In this document: piece after piece, positions 60,403 to 64,000 of the stretch | How the letters are laid out: the number at the start of each line of letters is the position of its first letter | Position numbering within the stretch: the stretch's first letter is position 1 | Source of the DNA: Porphyridium purpureum | Taxonomy: Eukaryota > Rhodophyta > Bangiophyceae > Porphyridiales > Porphyridiaceae | Assembly: GCA_008690995.1 (NCBI GenBank) | Contig: VRMN01000014.1 | Span: 124,001-188,000 of the forward strand | Direction of reading: 5' to 3' | Length of the DNA stretch: 64,000 nucleotides | The notes under the pieces: model-generated | What the model was told of the DNA's origin: nothing | The model's database searches: none | What the model saw: only the letters and a program-made list of their open reading frames with translations | Translations under genes and position numbers: made by a program

Positions 60403-63400
60403 ATGGGGGCGTCCGGGGTAGCGGTCGACGCAGGCCGGAGAATCACGGCGCTGTTCTCGTCGCCGTGTAGCGTTACGGTGACGCTAGATGGCTCTGTTGA
60501 GGCGCGAGCGCTCGTTGACAGCGGCGAAAATGCCTGCTTCGTGCGACGAGACGTTGCTGATGCGCTGCATGCTGCACGTGCCGGCGAGAAAAGCGCGTGT
60601 TCAGATCCTGGTTTTAGCATTCAGTTGGCGGACGAGTCGAAGACGCATGCCAAAGGCATGCTGCGTGCGCAGGTGGAGGTCGGAGAGGTCCCTCTTTTCG
60701 GAATTGCTCGCACCCTCCTCACCGCTCATTTCCTCGGTTTAGAGAAGCTGAGCTATGATGTGGTTTTGGGGAAATCGTGGCTAGAGGCAGGTTTGCCAAA
60801 GCCGGTCGCAGAAGGCGAGGAACAAGCCGCGGAATCGTTGGCGTTGGATGGAGCCCAGGCAGCGCTGACGCATGAACTCATGCACACGCCCAGGGACCCG
60901 TCCTGTGAGGCGTGCCAGACCGGGAAACAGCGCAGAACGTCTTCTACACGTTCGGGTGCGCAAGCGGTTCGGCGGTCCGCTATTGAGGTCGATTTAATCG
61001 ATTCAGGAGCCCGGGAAGAAGGGTGGTCGCGTGGCGGGGCGCGGTACGTAATGGTCTGCCTTGACCATCGCGACCGCTGGCTCACGGTTCATGCTCTTCG
61101 GGAGAAAACGGCGGAAGCGACCGCTGCAGCGTTTATTCGCGGACTGGCAGGACAGTCGTGGCCGGAGGTCGTCAAGACAGACGACGGACGAGAGTTTACT
61201 GGGGCGTTCTCGAAAGCTGTAGTTGAGCACGGTGCGAGGCACGAAGTTGCAGTACCTCGCCGCCCGAACACGCACGCGCCCGTCGAGTCAATGAATCGGA
61301 CGCTGTTGGGAGCTGTGAGAGCCTCTCTTGTTTCCTCTGGTCCCCCTGCGCGCTTTTGGGAGGATGCGACACTGCATTTTGCATTCGTGTGGAACAGGGC
61401 CCACAGGCCAAACGGCTCTCCGCATGAAGCAAGGCATCAGGTGTTGTCCCGACAAGACAAGCTGTTGCCGTTTGGGTGCGCGGTTATGTACTTCGACGAC
61501 GAAGCGTCAAAGTTTGCGGCAAGGGCTCGTCTGGGCGTGTTGATTCGCTATCACGAAGAATCCGGCATCGTGGCAGTCGACGCAGAGCAGCTGGCAAGCG
61601 GGCGGACTCGGGAAATCGTCACAAGGGATTTCGTACCCCGGCGAGGTGAGTACCCGGCCCGTCGTCTCGGTCTGCGGCCGTTGGGAGAGCGGATATGGCT
61701 GGAGGATGAATATGAGGCAGGCGAGGGCCCAGCGGCAGAACTTTGCGGCCGATGTCATAAAAGGCGGGTCACCGCAGTGGCATGTCCTAGGTGCCTGGGA
61801 AGAAAGGCGCGCCGGCATCGGCGGGATGCGACGTGTGCGATCGGGGCCTGCAGATGCTCGCCAGCCGAAATCCTTAGTCGTGAACGTCGGGTCGCCGCTC
61901 GCGCAGAGCGGGAGACGGGACGGATTTATCAAAGCGAAAAGCGCGAGCGCGAGCGGGCCGCGCGAGCACTAGCGGTGGAAGGCAAGCGAGAGCGGAAGGA
62001 ACAGAAAAAGGCGCGGAGGGCAGCTGCTGTCCGGCTGCGTCCACAGCCCGCGAGCCTCGTGGAACCCGCGCCCAGGTTGACTGTGCCGAGGTCGACACGG
62101 TCCGTGTTACCAATGATGTGCCTTTTCACTCTCTGTTTTTTCTTCTCCTTTCTCCGAGCAAGACCTGACCGGCGAGTCCGGGCAGGCGCGTCGCCTTTTT
62201 TATACCCTTTCTTCCGCCAGGGACAGCAAGGCACCAAGAAAAATAACGATGCAAATCATTGGCATTTCTGCGCACGTCTAGAGCGTTCTGGAACCTCTAG
62301 AAGCTTCTACAAACGGTTCAACGGTCTACCGGTTTAACGGCTTACCGGTTTCGGATTAGCCGAACCGTTCTAAGCGACTGGGGTCGAACGGATGACAGTC
62401 CCGCCGTGTTGTTCGGCAGCCCGGAAAACTCAGCCTGGGGGTCACCGTCGTCGTGCCCCGCAGCGAGGTATTGGGACAATCGTGCTCCGCGAAGGCGCGC
62501 ACCGTCGAATGTGAACGATTGAAAAGGTTCGGCACATGGAACCCGATTCCAATCTCCTTTGAATCAGCGAGGCCGGACCCTTCGGCTACCTTTGTCAACG
62601 CACATTTCATTTACGCAATGAAACACGCGGAGTGCGACGTCGACAAGAGGATTGCAAAGGTTCGACTGGTTGCGGCTGGCAACAATTTGCGCGATGTAGG
62701 GGGCGCGCTAACTCATCAGGACGTGCCATACGCAGCCCCGGCAAGCCTCGCGTCACTTCGTGTCACCGTGGCGCTTGCGGCTGCTCGCGGGCACAGTGTG
62801 GCAAAGCTAGACGTGACATCCGCATACCTACAGGTCCAACTCGGAGGGCCGCCGGTATTCGTTCGACTGCCGAAGGAGCTTCCCGAGTCGCGAGATGGAG
62901 TATATAGGCTGGAGAAGGTGCTGTATGGCCTCGAGCGCTCTGGTGCGGACTTCATAGCGGAGACCTCGAAGAAGCTACAAGCCCAGGGATGGCGTGAGGT
63001 TGCTCAGTCGTTGTTCGTACGCGATAGCACCACACTGTTGGCATACGTTGACGACTTTCTTTTGACCGGAGAGCAAGAGAGTGTGCGGCGTGCGGCGTGC
63101 GATTTACAGACATTGTATGAGTTTGACAACGAGCCGGTTTTCTTGGAAGAAGATGCGCCACTCGTTTTCTTGGGAATAACTCTGCGACTGACCGCGGATT
63201 GGGTGCAGCTGGACCACACAGAGTATGCGCGCTACGCGTCACGGAACGCCTCTACGGGGCCCATGCGCAGGAAGGGACCGAGAACGTCCGACGTGGAGGC
63301 GGCCGTGGAGGAGTTCGAGGAGTCATTCGAAGATGACGGGCGAGCTCGCAAGGTCATTGGAGCTCTGCTTTGGCTTTCGCGTACAACTCGGCCGGATATT

Positions 63401-63990
63401 GCGCGTGCAACGGCGCGAGTCGCTTGCTCAAAAGACTCGAGGATTACGTGTTGTGTAACCCCAGCAGCGTGATTCGGTACCCCAGGCAACGAGTGATCGA
63501 CGGCAGTTGCCGCGTTATCGCGTTCAGTGACTCAGACTTCGCGGGCGATTCTGCTGCAAAAGCGCGCAGTACAAGCGGGGCTGCATTTTTCTTGGAATTG
63601 GGCGGCGCAAGGTATCTCGTGGACTGGTCGAGCGGGCTCCAGCGAGCTGTGTCCACAAGCTCAGCGGAGGCGGAGCTTGTGGCGTTAGCGTCGGCTTGCA
63701 AGAGAGTGTTCGCTGTCTTGGAATGTCTACCGGAGCAAGAAGGCACCAAGGTCGAGGTGCGTTCGGACAGTGCGGCGGCTTTGGGCGCCGTGCGCCGTGG
63801 ATGGTCTGCAAAACTCGCGCATGTGCGCAGGACGCAAAGGGTCTGTGTCTCGTGGCTTCACGATCTGGAGGAGCAGCAGGGCTTCATTTTCGTGTGGGTT
63901 CCTTCCTGGCGCAACGCCGCGGATATCTTAACCAAGAGCTGCGGTCCACTCGAATTCTTGCGTAAGATTGGGCTCTTTGAGAACGAACGG
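60403..63990 (+). pseudogene. Copia-order pol region (protease, integrase, RT, RNase H), broken
   Basis: Domains in order are the protease (ARALVDSGENACFV), the pre-integrase zinc motif (LMHTPRDPSCEACQTGK), the integrase core (VVKTDDGREFTG and PVESMNRTLLGAVRAS), reverse transcriptase (KLDVTSAYLQVQLGG and LLAYVDDFLLTGEQE), and RNase H (IAFSDSDFAGDSAAK, SSAEAELVALASACK, ADILTK) near the window edge. This order is copia. The region is interrupted at least twice and looks like a fossil. Between integrase and RT it carries an unusually Arg- and Lys-rich spacer of about 150 residues. Confidence 0.85.
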
Positions 63991-64000
63991 GTCTTTCGCA

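Larger units (their letters stand above)
59222..64000 (+). mobile_element. Copia-order LTR element with gypsy-like Gag, right end outside window
   Basis: A third retroelement, unrelated in sequence to the pair at 6-16 kb. Its leader or LTR region (about 59222-59580, left edge uncertain) has a TATA box TATAAAA at 59424-59430. Gag (59591-60391) is followed by protease, integrase, reverse transcriptase and RNase H, the Ty1/copia order, reaching the window edge. Gag itself looks like the Ty3/gypsy retrotrans_gag type. Pol is broken, with at least two interruptions. The right LTR lies outside the window, so age cannot be judged. Confidence 0.85.

Noticed and set aside
1-64000. CRISPR arrays, operons, Shine-Dalgarno sites, rRNA or tRNA genes
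   Set aside because: Looked for and not found; the window is eukaryotic and its repeats are LTRs, microsatellites and minisatellites.

Overview
The window is nuclear DNA of a eukaryote. It has spliceosomal GT-AG introns, AATAAA poly(A) signals, an Sm-like Lsm5 gene, a glucosidase II alpha gene with a signal peptide, a VAP-family ER membrane protein, and several families of LTR retrotransposons. Genes are compact and closely packed, and the few introns sit near gene starts. The best guess is a unicellular alga, perhaps a red alga: there is a plant-type BPA1-like RRM protein, and bacterial-looking enzymes (QueA, a WbpA-like UDP-sugar dehydrogenase) lie among host genes. That assignment is inference, not proof.

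Layout. 1-3.8 kb: a decayed minus-strand Ty1/copia element running off the left edge. 3.8-6.0 kb: an AT-rich stretch with further decayed minus-strand coding traces. 6.0-15.9 kb: two near-identical copia elements, one inserted inside the other with a clean 5-bp target duplication; the inner one looks whole. 15.9-24.3 kb: gene-poor DNA holding a decayed LTR related to the one at 3.5 kb and a broken Tc1/mariner transposon. 24.4-32 kb: a host block with an unrecognised protein, an Hrq1-type helicase, thymidylate kinase and a Rad6-like E2. 32.7-39.9 kb: a Ty3/gypsy chromovirus that looks whole, with long LTRs, a -1 frameshift signal between gag and pol, and a terminal chromodomain. 40-41.8 kb: nothing recognised. 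41.8-59.2 kb: the main host block, with a UDP-sugar dehydrogenase, PPC decarboxylase, Lsm5, QueA, glucosidase II alpha, a BPA1-like RRM protein, a leucine-rich-repeat protein, a VAP protein and homoserine dehydrogenase. 59.2-64 kb: a third, different copia-order element with a gypsy-style Gag, cut by the right edge.

The host genes are housekeeping functions: DNA repair (Hrq1, Rad6), dTTP synthesis, coenzyme A synthesis, RNA decay or splicing, tRNA queuosine modification, ER glycoprotein trimming, ER contact sites and threonine/methionine synthesis. They form no common pathway. Several are divergent pairs with very short shared promoters.

Points most worth a second look are the nested copia pair with one discordant LTR, the textbook -1 frameshift site in the chromovirus, the copia-order element with a gypsy-like Gag, QueA in a eukaryotic genome, and a run of neighbouring host genes (26-32 kb) whose conserved motifs jump between frames, which is either assembly error or local gene decay. 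All comparisons were made by eye; no database search or alignment was run.
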